NCBI GenBank assembly: GCA_020628095.1
Contig: JAHDFP010000006.1
Span: 62,001-126,000 of the forward strand
Direction of reading: 5' to 3'
DNA: 64,000 nt
From: Saprospiraceae bacterium
GTDB lineage: Bacteria; Bacteroidota; Bacteroidia; Chitinophagales; Saprospiraceae
In this document: piece by piece, positions 18,669-26,905 of the stretch
How the letters are laid out: each line of letters opens with the position of its first letter
Position numbering within the stretch: position 1 is the first letter of the stretch
Translations under genes and position numbers: made by a program
The notes under the pieces: generated by a model
What the model was told of the DNA's origin: nothing
The model's input: only the letters and a program-made list of their open reading frames with translations
Database searches by the model: none

Positions 18669-19709
18669 ATGAACAAGAACTATAAAATATCTAATGTACT
18701 TTTTCTGCTCTTGGTAGTATGCGGTATAACTTATGCTGGTAACCCAGATAGACAGGGAGAAGCGGGTGCAGCAGAATTATTACTTAATCCATGGGCAAGA
18801 AGTGCTGGATTACATACCATGAACACTTCTTCTGTCATGGGACTAGAGGCTATGAGACTCAATGTTGCTGGACTAGGAAGAATGAGTTCTAAGGAGCTGA
18901 TTGTTGCCAATACAAGATTGTACGAAGGCTCTACTATAAAACTAAATGCTCTAGGTTATGGACAACGCATGGGCGAAAACGGAGCCATAGGGATATCTCT
19001 TATGGCGGTTGATTTTGGAGATATTCCTGTAACGACTGAGGATAGTCCTGGCGGGACAGGATCTACTTTTTCTCCATCATTTTTTAATCTTGGTATTGGA
19101 TATTCTCATACTTACGAAAACAAAATTTCTGTGGGAATATTATTCAGAGCGATATCAGAGTCCTTACCAGAGATAAGTGCATTTGGATTTGCAATAGACG
19201 CAGGAGTGCAATATGTATCTGGCCCTAAAGATAATTTTAGACTAGGAATCAGTTTACGTAACGTAGGTTCTCCGATGCAGTTCAGCGGAGAAGCGCTATC
19301 TTTTCAAGGTACTGCACCAGAAGGAGAACACCAGCTGACTTTCAACCAGAGAGCATCTAAGTTCGAGTTGCCTTCTGTGTTGAACATTGGTTTGAGTTAC
19401 GATTTTTATTTTGGAGAGGATCTGATGGTAAGAGGACTAGGTAATTTTACATCTAATGCCTTCTCCAGAGACCAGGTGGGCGTGGGAGCTGAGGTAACAT
19501 TTATGGAAAGATTTACACTCAGAGGTGGTTACAAACAAGAAATAGGGGAAGATGGTCGTAATAACATATATACGGGTATGTCTGCTGGAGCTTCTATAGA
19601 ATTACCACTTAACGAATCAAGAAAGAATAGAATAGGAATAGATTATGCTTACCGAGCGACTAATCCTTATAAAGGAACACATAATGTTTCTCTAAGAATG
19701 TCCTTCTAA
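18669..19709 (+). CDS. PorV/PorQ family outer-membrane protein
   Basis: 346 residues with a signal peptide (about 1-23). The family hallmark near the mature N-terminus is present (GEAGAAELLLNPWARSAGL), followed by NVAGLGRM and alternating strands with GIGYSHTY and LRGGYKQE, consistent with a FadL-like 14-strand barrel. PorV is the outer-membrane shuttle that takes folded cargo with a C-terminal sorting domain from the type IX translocon to the attachment complex; PorQ-type members have related roles. Coupling to a candidate cargo gene and a TonB receptor suggests a dedicated paralogue. The exact partner is inferred from position. A terminator/promoter region follows before greA. Confidence 0.88.
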   Translation: MNKNYKISNVLFLLLVVCGITYAGNPDRQGEAGAAELLLNPWARSAGLHTMNTSSVMGLEAMRLNVAGLGRMSSKELIVANTRLYEGSTIKLNALGYGQRMGENGAIGISLMAVDFGDIPVTTEDSPGGTGSTFSPSFFNLGIGYSHTYENKISVGILFRAISESLPEISAFGFAIDAGVQYVSGPKDNFRLGISLRNVGSPMQFSGEALSFQGTAPEGEHQLTFNQRASKFELPSVLNIGLSYDFYFGEDLMVRGLGNFTSNAFSRDQVGVGAEVTFMERFTLRGGYKQEIGEDGRNNIYTGMSAGASIELPLNESRKNRIGIDYAYRATNPYKGTHNVSLRMSF

Positions 19710-19730
19710 GGGGAACTATTTAAAGAAATT

Positions 19731-19746
19731 CCATTGTTAGCAATGG
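19731..19746. repeat. Short perfect inverted repeat upstream of greA
   Basis: CCATTG and CAATGG are perfect arms around TTAG. It lies just before the larger terminator hairpin, at the end of the PorV operon. It could be part of a compound terminator or a protein-binding site. Confidence 0.35.
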
Positions 19747-19749
19747 TTA

Positions 19750-19782
19750 AAAACGTTTCTGTAATTTTGCAGAGGCGTTTTT
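19750..19782 (+). terminator. Rho-independent terminator of the PorV operon
   Basis: AAAACGTTTCTG and CAGAGGCGTTTT form a 12 bp stem with two U-G pairs around an 8-base loop, followed by a T run to 19782. It ends the TonB receptor / secreted protein / PorV-like transcript. Confidence 0.65.
19762..19769 (+). promoter_or_regulatory. candidate -7 element for greA, inside the terminator loop
   Basis: TAATTTTG, an exact TAnnTTTG match followed by CAG, is precisely the loop of the terminator hairpin. It lies 44 bases before the greA ATG. It may be a promoter embedded in the terminator or just the loop. No -33 TTG at 19-21 bases. Confidence 0.35.
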
Positions 19783-19812
19783 GCTTTATATAATTCAATA
19801 AAACTGTAGAAA

Positions 19813-20286
19813 ATGTCTGGTTATTCTTACATGACACAGGAAGGGTACGATAAGTTAAAAGCGGAGTTACACGAACTGAAAACAAATGGAAGGGCTCAAG
19901 CAGCCAAGGATATAGCCGAAGCTAGAGAAAAAGGGGATCTCTCAGAAAATGCCGAATATCATGCGGCTAAAGATGCTCAAGGACACTTAGAGGCTAAGAT
20001 CAATGATTTGGAAAAATCTATGGCGGTAGCGCGTGTTATAGATAAAAGCCAATTAGACACCTCGCAAGTTGTGATATTATCCGCTGTAAAGGTCAGAAAC
20101 CTTAAGGTCAATAAGGAAATAACATATAGACTGGTATCCGCAGCGGAAGCTAATCTTAAAGAGAAGAAGATATCTGTAAGCTCGCCGATAGGTCAGGGTT
20201 TATTAGGTAAGAAGGTAGGAGAAAAAGCACAGATACAGACTCCAGGAGGACTGTTAGAGTTCGAGATACTAGATATATCATTGTAG
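19813..20286 (+). CDS. greA: Transcription elongation factor GreA
   Basis: 157 residues, the normal GreA length. The N-terminal coiled coil with ARE-KGDLSENAEYHAAK carries the conserved Asp/Glu tip that enters the RNA polymerase secondary channel and triggers cleavage of backtracked RNA. The C-terminal FKBP-like domain follows (VSSPIGQGLLGKKVGE). The HIT gene begins 5 bases after its stop, so the two probably share a transcript. Confidence 0.97.
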   Translation: MSGYSYMTQEGYDKLKAELHELKTNGRAQAAKDIAEAREKGDLSENAEYHAAKDAQGHLEAKINDLEKSMAVARVIDKSQLDTSQVVILSAVKVRNLKVNKEITYRLVSAAEANLKEKKISVSSPIGQGLLGKKVGEKAQIQTPGGLLEFEILDISL

Positions 20287-20290
20287 GTTC

Positions 20291-20689
20291 ATGCCCAGTA
20301 TCTTTACTAAAATAGCAAATGGTGATATTCCGTCTTATAAGATAGCTGAAAGCGAAAAGTATTATGCATTTCTTGATATTAATCCTGTAGCTAAAGGTCA
20401 TACGCTCGTAATACCTAAAATGGAAGTGGATGATATTTTCGAACTTGATGATGAGACCTTGATGGGATTACATTTGTTTTCTAAAGGTGTGGCACATGCT
20501 ATTAAGAAAACCATTCCATGCCTTCGCATCGGAACTACTGTTATTGGTCTGGAAGTACCTCATGCGCATATACATCTTATCCCTATCAATGGCGTCCACG
20601 ATATAGATTTCAAGAAGCCCAAATTGGACTATACCAAAGAAGAATTTCAGGATATCGCTGCGAAAATTGCAGCCAACTATAATTCTTAA
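20291..20689 (+). CDS. HIT family protein (histidine triad nucleotide-binding)
   Basis: 132 residues. The histidine triad is PHAHIHLIP (His91, His93, His95), and the N-terminal IFTKIANGDIPSYKIAE block is typical of the Hint/Fhit-like HIT branch. These hydrolyse AMP-linked nucleotides such as adenosine phosphoramidates. The substrate is not known here. The stop overlaps the convergent ruvC stop by 4 bases; it follows greA closely, an arrangement seen elsewhere in Bacteroidota. Confidence 0.93.
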   Translation: MPSIFTKIANGDIPSYKIAESEKYYAFLDINPVAKGHTLVIPKMEVDDIFELDDETLMGLHLFSKGVAHAIKKTIPCLRIGTTVIGLEVPHAHIHLIPINGVHDIDFKKPKLDYTKEEFQDIAAKIAANYNS

Positions 20690-21243
20690 ATCTTAATCCT
20701 ATCGGGGTTGTCTTTCACAAATTTTTTCCAGCTATTACTGCGACTACCAGTTCCTTGCATACTAGTAATCTGTTGATAGTGGCATAAAGCGGTGGCCAAG
20801 GCATCTGTAGCGTCCAAATAGTGCTCCGTTATCACAAATTTTAGACGATGATGGAGCATGTGTGCAACTTGTTCTTTAGTGGCATTGCCATTACCCGTTA
20901 TGGCCTGTTTTATTTTTTTAGGTGCATACTCATATATGTCCGTACCCATCGTCATCGCGGCTGCCATGGCAACGCCCTGTGCTCTTCCCAGCTTGAGCAT
21001 GGATTGGACATTTTTTCCATAGAACGGTGATTCTACAGCCATTTGGTTGGGCAGATAAGTTTCTATGACCTCTTGTAACTGGAGGAATATTTCCTTGAGT
21101 TTGGTCTGATGATCTTGGAATTTATTGAGCTTGATAACCCCTATGTCTTGCACAGTAGGGCTTGCCGTATTACAATTGAGTATGGCAAAACCAAGTACAT
21201 TGGTGCCTGGATCGACACCTAATATTTTGAGACCTTTCCCCAT
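20686..21243 (-). CDS. ruvC: Holliday junction resolvase RuvC
   Basis: 185 residues. All four catalytic acids are visible: Asp11 in LGVDPGTNVLGF, Glu71 in AVESPFYG, and Asp144 and Asp147 in YLDATDALATALCHY. RuvC cuts four-way junctions symmetrically during recombination repair with RuvAB. The basic C-terminal tail (GSRSNSWKKFVKDNPDRIKI) is slightly longer than in many homologues. It is convergent with the HIT gene and divergent from the flippase-like gene. Confidence 0.96.
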   Translation of the reverse strand: MGKGLKILGVDPGTNVLGFAILNCNTASPTVQDIGVIKLNKFQDHQTKLKEIFLQLQEVIETYLPNQMAVESPFYGKNVQSMLKLGRAQGVAMAAAMTMGTDIYEYAPKKIKQAITGNGNATKEQVAHMLHHRLKFVITEHYLDATDALATALCHYQQITSMQGTGSRSNSWKKFVKDNPDRIKI

Positions 21244-21285
21244 AGTCGCAATATATTAAAAAACAACTTAATGTGTTATAGATTG

Positions 21286-21293
21286 TAACTTTG
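21286..21293 (+). promoter_or_regulatory. candidate -7 element for the flippase operon
   Basis: TAACTTTG followed by CAG, an exact TAnnTTTG match in the typical context, 28 bases ahead of the GTG start at 21321. It lies in the divergent region with ruvC. No TTG -33 box at standard spacing. Confidence 0.45.
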
Positions 21294-21320
21294 CAGTCAA
21301 CTATTCTATTAGCCTAATTA

Positions 21321-22280
21321 GTGATTAACCATCTTATCAAATTCATCATTGCCATCGGATTAGTTATACTATTCCATAATTATATCATCAAAGGTGACGT
21401 AATGAAGATCAATTTTGATGATATAGATATTAGCTCAATTATTGAGAAATGGTGGTTAGCCTTGATTGTAATTTTATTGATACCTATTAACTGGTTAATA
21501 GAAGCAGCCAAATGGAAAACGGCCTGCCGGCGTATTCCTCATTTAAATATTCGACTTGCCTGGAAATCTGTATTAGCGGCAATAAGTTTTGGGATGTTAT
21601 CACCCTATCGCATTGGTGAATTTATAGGAAGACTAACCCTGATAGATAAAAAATGGAATAAGCAAGCGTTATATGGGACTTTTCTATGTACACTGTCACA
21701 GAATATTGTAACTATATCTTTGGGAATAATATCTAGCATTTGGATGATGAATAATTATCGGATGATTGAAATGACTAGTGAAAGGACCTACTTATATAAT
21801 ATTCTCTTAGTTGGATTTTTTGTGACTCTTTTCTTTTTTCATAAGTCGATACTAAAAAAGCTGAATACAATTCCCATAATCAAGAAATATGCTTCTGTCG
21901 TGGACGATAACAGCCATACGTATAAGACGATGGTGAGTATATTGACATTGGGTCTTGTTCGATACGCTGTATACACATCGCAATTCGTTTTGCTCATTTA
22001 TTTTTTTGGGGGATCTCTTGATATAGTAGGGGCATTTTGTGCTGTGAGCACGATTTACCTTATACAGACAGGGCTGCCTGTGCCTAGTTTTTTTGATTTA
22101 TTCACAAGGTCAGAAATATCAATATTCGTATTTAGTCTGATGGATCTAGAACCAGCAATAGTTCTATTATCCTCCTCGACATTGTGGGTAATAAACCTTA
22201 TTATACCGTCGTTTCTAGGTTTACTATATCTGCGTGATATGGATATAATTGATAATATAGGACTCAAACGGACTACATGA
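21321..22280 (+). CDS. Flippase-like membrane protein (LPG synthase TM / UPF0104 family)
   Basis: 319 residues with about seven or eight hydrophobic segments. GTG start at 21321; starting at the internal ATG (residue 28) would lose the first membrane helix. The segment NWLIEAAKWKTACRRIP and then SFGMLSPYRIGEFIGR match the transmembrane part of lysylphosphatidylglycerol synthase-type proteins. Such proteins, lacking the synthase domain, are often near envelope glycolipid genes and are thought to flip lipids. Its end overlaps the DUF3108 gene by 4 bases, so they are translationally coupled. The lipid substrate is unknown. Confidence 0.75.
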   Translation: MINHLIKFIIAIGLVILFHNYIIKGDVMKINFDDIDISSIIEKWWLALIVILLIPINWLIEAAKWKTACRRIPHLNIRLAWKSVLAAISFGMLSPYRIGEFIGRLTLIDKKWNKQALYGTFLCTLSQNIVTISLGIISSIWMMNNYRMIEMTSERTYLYNILLVGFFVTLFFFHKSILKKLNTIPIIKKYASVVDDNSHTYKTMVSILTLGLVRYAVYTSQFVLLIYFFGGSLDIVGAFCAVSTIYLIQTGLPVPSFFDLFTRSEISIFVFSLMDLEPAIVLLSSSTLWVINLIIPSFLGLLYLRDMDIIDNIGLKRTT

Positions 22281-23080
22281 GGCTCATTTTTTCATTGGTT
22301 TTTTTTCTTAGTGTCAGTGCCGATGTTTATTCTCAGGAATATGCTCTGGATGATATTGCTTTTGTCGATACGGAGGAGATAGTATATCATGTATATTATA
22401 ATTGGAAATTAGTCTGGATACCTGCTGGTGAGGTGATCTTTAAGGTTACAGACAGAGAGGACCATTACGAACTAAATGTTACTGGTCTCAGCTTCCCCTC
22501 GTACGATTCTTTTTTCAAAGTCAGGGATTATTATGTCAGTCGTGTGGACAAACAAAGTTTATTACCTTTTAATTTTAGAAGAGATATCCTCGAAGGCAAT
22601 TATGTAAGATATGATAGTCTGGCAATAGATCAGCAGCAATATCGAGTGCAAGAGTATTTTGGTAAGTCTAAGAATACGGCAGAGGAGTTTTCTTTTGATT
22701 TGAATAATACCGTGCTAGATATGGTATCGGCTATCTATTATCTAAGGTCACTACCCGTTATGGATTACCCTCCTGACACATCTATTCCGTTTAGAATATT
22801 TTTTGATAAGGAATATTTCGAACTTAGTATAAATAAAAAACCTTCTACTATAAGAAAGATCAAGGGCATGGGGAAGGTCAAGGTTATGCACATGCAGGTG
22901 GATTTGATAGACGGATATGTATTCAAGGAGGGTGATGTAATGGATATATGGATATCTGAAGATCATAATCATATACCGCTGATGATAGAGTCTCCGATAA
23001 GTTTTGGGTCTGTCAAGGCTGTACTAAAATCGGTCAAAAACCTCAAGCACCCTTTCGATTATCCTGTAACCAAATTGTAA
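22277..23080 (+). CDS. DUF3108 family secreted protein
   Basis: 267 residues with a signal peptide (cleavage likely near VYSQ). The pattern EEIVYHVYYNWKLVWIPAGE is typical of DUF3108, a periplasmic beta-rich family that resembles lipid-binding or outer-membrane assembly folds and often accompanies lipid or LPS genes. Start overlaps the flippase stop by 4 bases; the DUF4230 gene begins 3 bases after its stop. No catalytic motif is seen. The function is likely linked to the two flanking membrane genes. Confidence 0.8.
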   Translation: MRLIFSLVFFLSVSADVYSQEYALDDIAFVDTEEIVYHVYYNWKLVWIPAGEVIFKVTDREDHYELNVTGLSFPSYDSFFKVRDYYVSRVDKQSLLPFNFRRDILEGNYVRYDSLAIDQQQYRVQEYFGKSKNTAEEFSFDLNNTVLDMVSAIYYLRSLPVMDYPPDTSIPFRIFFDKEYFELSINKKPSTIRKIKGMGKVKVMHMQVDLIDGYVFKEGDVMDIWISEDHNHIPLMIESPISFGSVKAVLKSVKNLKHPFDYPVTKL

Positions 23081-23083
23081 ACT

Positions 23084-23686
23084 ATGGAATCCCTAAAAAA
23101 AGGCATTATTCTTTTTGTTCTTCTATCAATAGGTATAGCAGGAGGATTCTATTGGGGTTATAAAAAGCAGTTTTTCGCACAGAAAGAAGAGGAGTCGGCG
23201 CAACTAATGCTAGAGAAAATATCCAAAGTGTTCAAGATGGTTGCTGTAGAGGGGCAGGTTGCGGAAATCTATGATTACGAAGCCTACAAATATTGGGATA
23301 TAGGCTTATTCAGAAAGAAAATATTTGTTAGGGTCAAGGCTAAGGTCTCTATAGGTTATGATTTCGATAATGTCAATTTTGATATTGATGAAGAGGCCAG
23401 AACCATCACAATCAGACCTTTTCCAGAACCAGAGATTTTATCTATTGATCATGATCTGGACTATTACGATATGCAGGAAGGCGTATTCAACGAATTCTCC
23501 GAAGACGACCTCAATAAGGTCAACAAAAAGGCCAAAGATTATACGATCAGCCTACTAGAGAAAGGAGAATTATTCCAGCAGGCGGAGAATCAAAAAGACG
23601 AAATCCTTTCGTTGCTCAGCGACATATTCCATAAAACGGGCTGGACCTTGCAGACGCAAGAAAATATCTCTCCATTCCGCAATTAA
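23084..23686 (+). CDS. DUF4230 family membrane-anchored protein
   Basis: 200 residues. One N-terminal transmembrane segment (about 8-27), then a soluble beta-rich domain: FKMVAVEGQVAEIYDYEAYK and VRVKAKVSIGYDFDNVNFDI are the recognisable DUF4230 core, and a C-terminal helix (KKAKDYTISLLEKGEL). The family is common in Bacteroidota and Firmicutes and has no settled function. It is last in the three-gene flippase operon. Confidence 0.8.
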   Translation: MESLKKGIILFVLLSIGIAGGFYWGYKKQFFAQKEEESAQLMLEKISKVFKMVAVEGQVAEIYDYEAYKYWDIGLFRKKIFVRVKAKVSIGYDFDNVNFDIDEEARTITIRPFPEPEILSIDHDLDYYDMQEGVFNEFSEDDLNKVNKKAKDYTISLLEKGELFQQAENQKDEILSLLSDIFHKTGWTLQTQENISPFRN

Positions 23687-24019
23687 TCAGACTAAAATTT
23701 GAAGAAAATTTAATACTTCACATTATTAATTGGAAGTATATAAATATTACCAATAAATTTTAGATGTATTTGAGTATTTTTAATGAGATTAAGTCTCTTA
23801 AAGCCAGATGTGCATAGTTGTGCCTGACTCAGAGTATTAAAAATTAAGTATAATCTTAGGCTAGGATTTTCGAATGTATTAAACCAACTTATTTAACTCT
23901 GATAGCAACTATGCTTTTTTTATAGCCCCATATCCGACATAATTTTCTTATGAACAGATTATCTTCTGTTTTCCTGTGAAAAAAATTATTTTTAGGAATA
24001 GTAAAACGATCAAACGACT
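23687..24019. other. 333-base intergenic region, no gene seen
   Basis: Between the DUF4230 stop and the POT transporter start. Very AT-rich. A 7 bp inverted repeat (ATACTTC 23713-23719, GAAGTAT 23733-23739) near the left end may be a weak terminator for the upstream operon. No open frame, tRNA or recognisable RNA is seen, and I find no exact TAnnTTTG element. It probably holds the promoter and a long leader for the transporter. Confidence 0.5.
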
Positions 24020-25753
24020 ATGAATTTAGACTCGGCACTTTTTGATAAATCAAGAACGGTACTAAAGCACCCTTCGGCATTATTCGTTCTGTTTTTTACA
24101 GAGATGTGGGAGAGATTCTCATACTATGGTATGAGGGCTTTGTTAGTTCTCTTTCTGACAGCGTCTCTGATGGATGGAGGCTATGGATGGGAAAGAGATA
24201 ACGCCTTACAGTTATACGCTTTATATACGGGACTAGTATATTTTACTCCATTATTCGGAGGGATGATCGCGGATAAGATTCTTGGTTATCGAAAGGCTGT
24301 GATCATAGGTGCTTTTGTAATGGCTTTGGGACACATGTTCATGGCATTAGAGACCGAGATGTTTTTCTATATGGGTCTGACGGCTCTGATCTTGGGTAAT
24401 GGACTATTTAAACCCAATATTTCTTCTATCGTAGGTCAGTTATATGATGATCCAGATCGTAAGGACGCGGCATATACCATATTCTACATGGGAATCAATG
24501 CCGGAGCTTTCTTAGGAATCTTATTGTGTGGGTATATTGGTGAAAAGATTGGTTGGTCTTATGGCTTTGGATTAGCAATGATATTTATGATCGCTGGTGC
24601 ATTGCAGTTTTGGCTTGGAGGAAAAATATTCGGTTCGATTGGGTTGTCTCCTAAGAACGATACAATGGCTGATCTAGAAAATCCAGTGGAGCAAACAACA
24701 CTATCATCTGGAAGCAAAGGTGGTAGATTAGGTGCTTGGATAGGTATATCCCTTGTCGTTGCGGCTGCCATATATTTTCTTAATCCATTGAAAGAGTTCG
24801 ATTCCTTTTTGACCACGCTCAATACAGCGTATATGCCTTCTATTATATTGGCAGCTTTTGTTGGTATAATAGGTTTTATAGTTAGTGATCCTTCTCTTAA
24901 TAAAGTAGAAAAGGACAGAGTTTGGGTCATAGTGATATTGACTTTATTCACAGTATTCTTTTGGTGGGCTTTTGAGCAGGCTGGTGGATCGATGACCATT
25001 TTTGCGCGTGATTACACTGATAGAACATTGATAGGAGGTCAAGCCATGACTTTCAAAATATTTAATACGTTGCTGACAGTTGTCCCGATGATAGTTATCA
25101 CTTGGGTGCTTTGGAAGCTTATCAAATCTACTTTTGATCTCATAGGCGTCTCTAACATAATACTGGCCGTTGCATTTATTGGAATATGGGGTATTGTTAT
25201 CTGGATGCTCCAAAGAGAATTTGCATCAGAACAAACCGAAGTACAGGCCTCCTGGTTTGGAATACTTAATTCCTTCTTTATAATCACATTTGCACCTATG
25301 TTTTCTAAGTTCTGGGATCTTAAGATTATAAAGTCAGGACCAATAAAGTTTGCAATGGGACTGCTATTGCTGGCCTTTGGTTTTGCCCTATTGGCTTGGG
25401 GAAGTAATGGTATAGAACAGGGAGCTAAGACGGCTTCTGTAAGCATGATGTGGCTGATATTAGCTTATCTATTCCATACATTAGGTGAGCTTTGTTTATC
25501 TCCTGTAGGTCTATCTTATATCAGTAAGTTGGCACCATTGAGATTGATAGGTTTAATGTTCGGTGTATTCTTTTTATCCAATTTCATGGCTAACTGGGCA
25601 GGAGGTATGACAGGAAGTTATATAGACGCGATAGTAGAGAATAACAGTATGTCTGCATTCTTCTTGATATTTACTGTTATACCAGCAGGAGCGGGTATAT
25701 TATTGATCTTACTCAAACCTATTCTATCCAAAATGATGCATGGCATAGATTAA
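24020..25753 (+). CDS. POT family proton-coupled peptide transporter
   Basis: 577 residues with about 14 membrane helices. The ExxER-type proton-coupling motif is in EMWERFSYYG (Glu28-Arg32 region), and the PTR2 signature is FYMGINAGAFLGILLCGYIG at about 156-175. These importers take up di- and tripeptides with protons across the inner membrane. The length and extra helices resemble DtpT-type proteins. A strong terminator follows at 25785. It is a single-gene unit preceded by a long leader. Confidence 0.93.
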   Translation: MNLDSALFDKSRTVLKHPSALFVLFFTEMWERFSYYGMRALLVLFLTASLMDGGYGWERDNALQLYALYTGLVYFTPLFGGMIADKILGYRKAVIIGAFVMALGHMFMALETEMFFYMGLTALILGNGLFKPNISSIVGQLYDDPDRKDAAYTIFYMGINAGAFLGILLCGYIGEKIGWSYGFGLAMIFMIAGALQFWLGGKIFGSIGLSPKNDTMADLENPVEQTTLSSGSKGGRLGAWIGISLVVAAAIYFLNPLKEFDSFLTTLNTAYMPSIILAAFVGIIGFIVSDPSLNKVEKDRVWVIVILTLFTVFFWWAFEQAGGSMTIFARDYTDRTLIGGQAMTFKIFNTLLTVVPMIVITWVLWKLIKSTFDLIGVSNIILAVAFIGIWGIVIWMLQREFASEQTEVQASWFGILNSFFIITFAPMFSKFWDLKIIKSGPIKFAMGLLLLAFGFALLAWGSNGIEQGAKTASVSMMWLILAYLFHTLGELCLSPVGLSYISKLAPLRLIGLMFGVFFLSNFMANWAGGMTGSYIDAIVENNSMSAFFLIFTVIPAGAGILLILLKPILSKMMHGID

Positions 25754-25784
25754 CGAACTAAAAGAACTAAAATATTGATATAAT

Positions 25785-25822
25785 AATAGGAGATCAGTCA
25801 TCTGGTCTCCTATTGTATTTTT
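25785..25822 (+). terminator. Strong rho-independent terminator of the POT transporter
   Basis: AATAGGAGATCAG and CTGGTCTCCTATT form a 13 bp stem with one T-G pair around TCAT, followed by a T run. It ends 20 bases before the mechanosensitive channel ATG. The alternative TTG start of that gene (25813) lies inside this stem and is therefore unlikely. Confidence 0.9.
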
Positions 25823-25842
25823 GGTATAACAATAAAGATTTT

Positions 25843-26901
25843 ATGGAGAGTCTATTGACATATCTCACGGAATTAGCACCACCATTCTTTACCGCAATAT
25901 TCTTCATCGCCTTTTATTTTGTGGTCAAGAAATTAATAGAAAGACAATCCAAAGGTCAGGTGGATAAGGTGCTTATCCGTCAGATTATCTTATTTCTTAT
26001 TGTATTAATCGGTGTCATCGGCGTGATCTTAGCTTTACCGTGGGAAGAAAAAAGTCAGATCACTAATCTTATAGGGATTGTTCTATCGGCCGTATTGGGT
26101 TTGAGTTCGACGACATTTATAGGTAATGCACTTGCAGGCATTATGCTCAAGTCTCGTAAGAGCTTCAAGCCGGGAGATTTTATCATGGTCAATGACATCT
26201 TTGGTCGTGTGACGGAGCAGGGACTATTTCATACGGAGATACAGACTGTCGATAGAGACCTGACGACTTTGCCTAATATGACCTTAGCGACTAATGCGGT
26301 CAAGGTAACAAGAGCCTCAGGGACATTTATACACGGTGAGGTCTCACTAGGTTATGATGTCTCACAGTCTAAGGTGATCGAAGTCCTCAAGGAGGCCGCA
26401 ATTGCAGCAGGGCTGTCCGATCCTTTTGTACATATTCGTTCGCTAGGAGATTTTTCGATTGTATATAGAATCCATGGACTGCTTACTGATGTCCGTTCCA
26501 TATTGACTGCGCGATCTAATCTTAATGCCAAGGTCATCGATTACTTACATGAGGCGGATATAGAAATAGTATCCCCTAATTTTATGAATCAAAGACAAGT
26601 AGGTGATGCGGTCTTTATTCCTAAAAGAGAGAGAAAGAAAATCCAAGAGGAAGCTGTCAACGAATCCACACCAGAAGAATTAATTTTTGACAAAGCAGAA
26701 GAGGCAGAATCCATAGAAAAAAGAAAAGAACTATTAGTCAACGTCGAAGAGAAAATAAAAAAGGAGCAAGAACAACTGAAAAAAGAAACCGATATAGAAC
26801 AAAAAGAAAAGCTAAAAAGTAAACTTGAAACCAGCAAACAACTCAAAGAAAAACTAATAGATAAAATAGACAAGAAAATGGAAGACCTCAATAAAGAATA
26901 G
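25843..26901 (+). CDS. MscS-type mechanosensitive ion channel
   Basis: 352 residues from the ATG at 25843; a longer frame from a TTG begins inside the upstream terminator and is rejected. There are two N-terminal membrane helices and the pore-lining helix (GIVLSAVLGLSSTTFIGNAL), then the MscS beta domain (FKPGDFIMVNDIFGRVTE). The C-terminal ~90 residues (from about 260) are a highly charged Glu/Lys coiled coil absent from E. coli MscS, probably an oligomerisation or partner-binding stalk. The channel releases solutes on hypo-osmotic shock. It is convergent with the DUF5723 gene; the stops are 4 bases apart. Confidence 0.9.
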   Translation: MESLLTYLTELAPPFFTAIFFIAFYFVVKKLIERQSKGQVDKVLIRQIILFLIVLIGVIGVILALPWEEKSQITNLIGIVLSAVLGLSSTTFIGNALAGIMLKSRKSFKPGDFIMVNDIFGRVTEQGLFHTEIQTVDRDLTTLPNMTLATNAVKVTRASGTFIHGEVSLGYDVSQSKVIEVLKEAAIAAGLSDPFVHIRSLGDFSIVYRIHGLLTDVRSILTARSNLNAKVIDYLHEADIEIVSPNFMNQRQVGDAVFIPKRERKKIQEEAVNESTPEELIFDKAEEAESIEKRKELLVNVEEKIKKEQEQLKKETDIEQKEKLKSKLETSKQLKEKLIDKIDKKMEDLNKE

Positions 26902-26905
26902 GGTG

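Noticed and set aside
23687-24019. Hidden small RNA or gene in the 333-base gap
   Set aside because: No open frame, no recognisable RNA fold beyond a weak 7 bp hairpin; only AT-rich sequence.
25813-25842. Upstream TTG start for the MscS gene
   Set aside because: It lies inside the 13 bp terminator stem; the ATG at 25843 is better.
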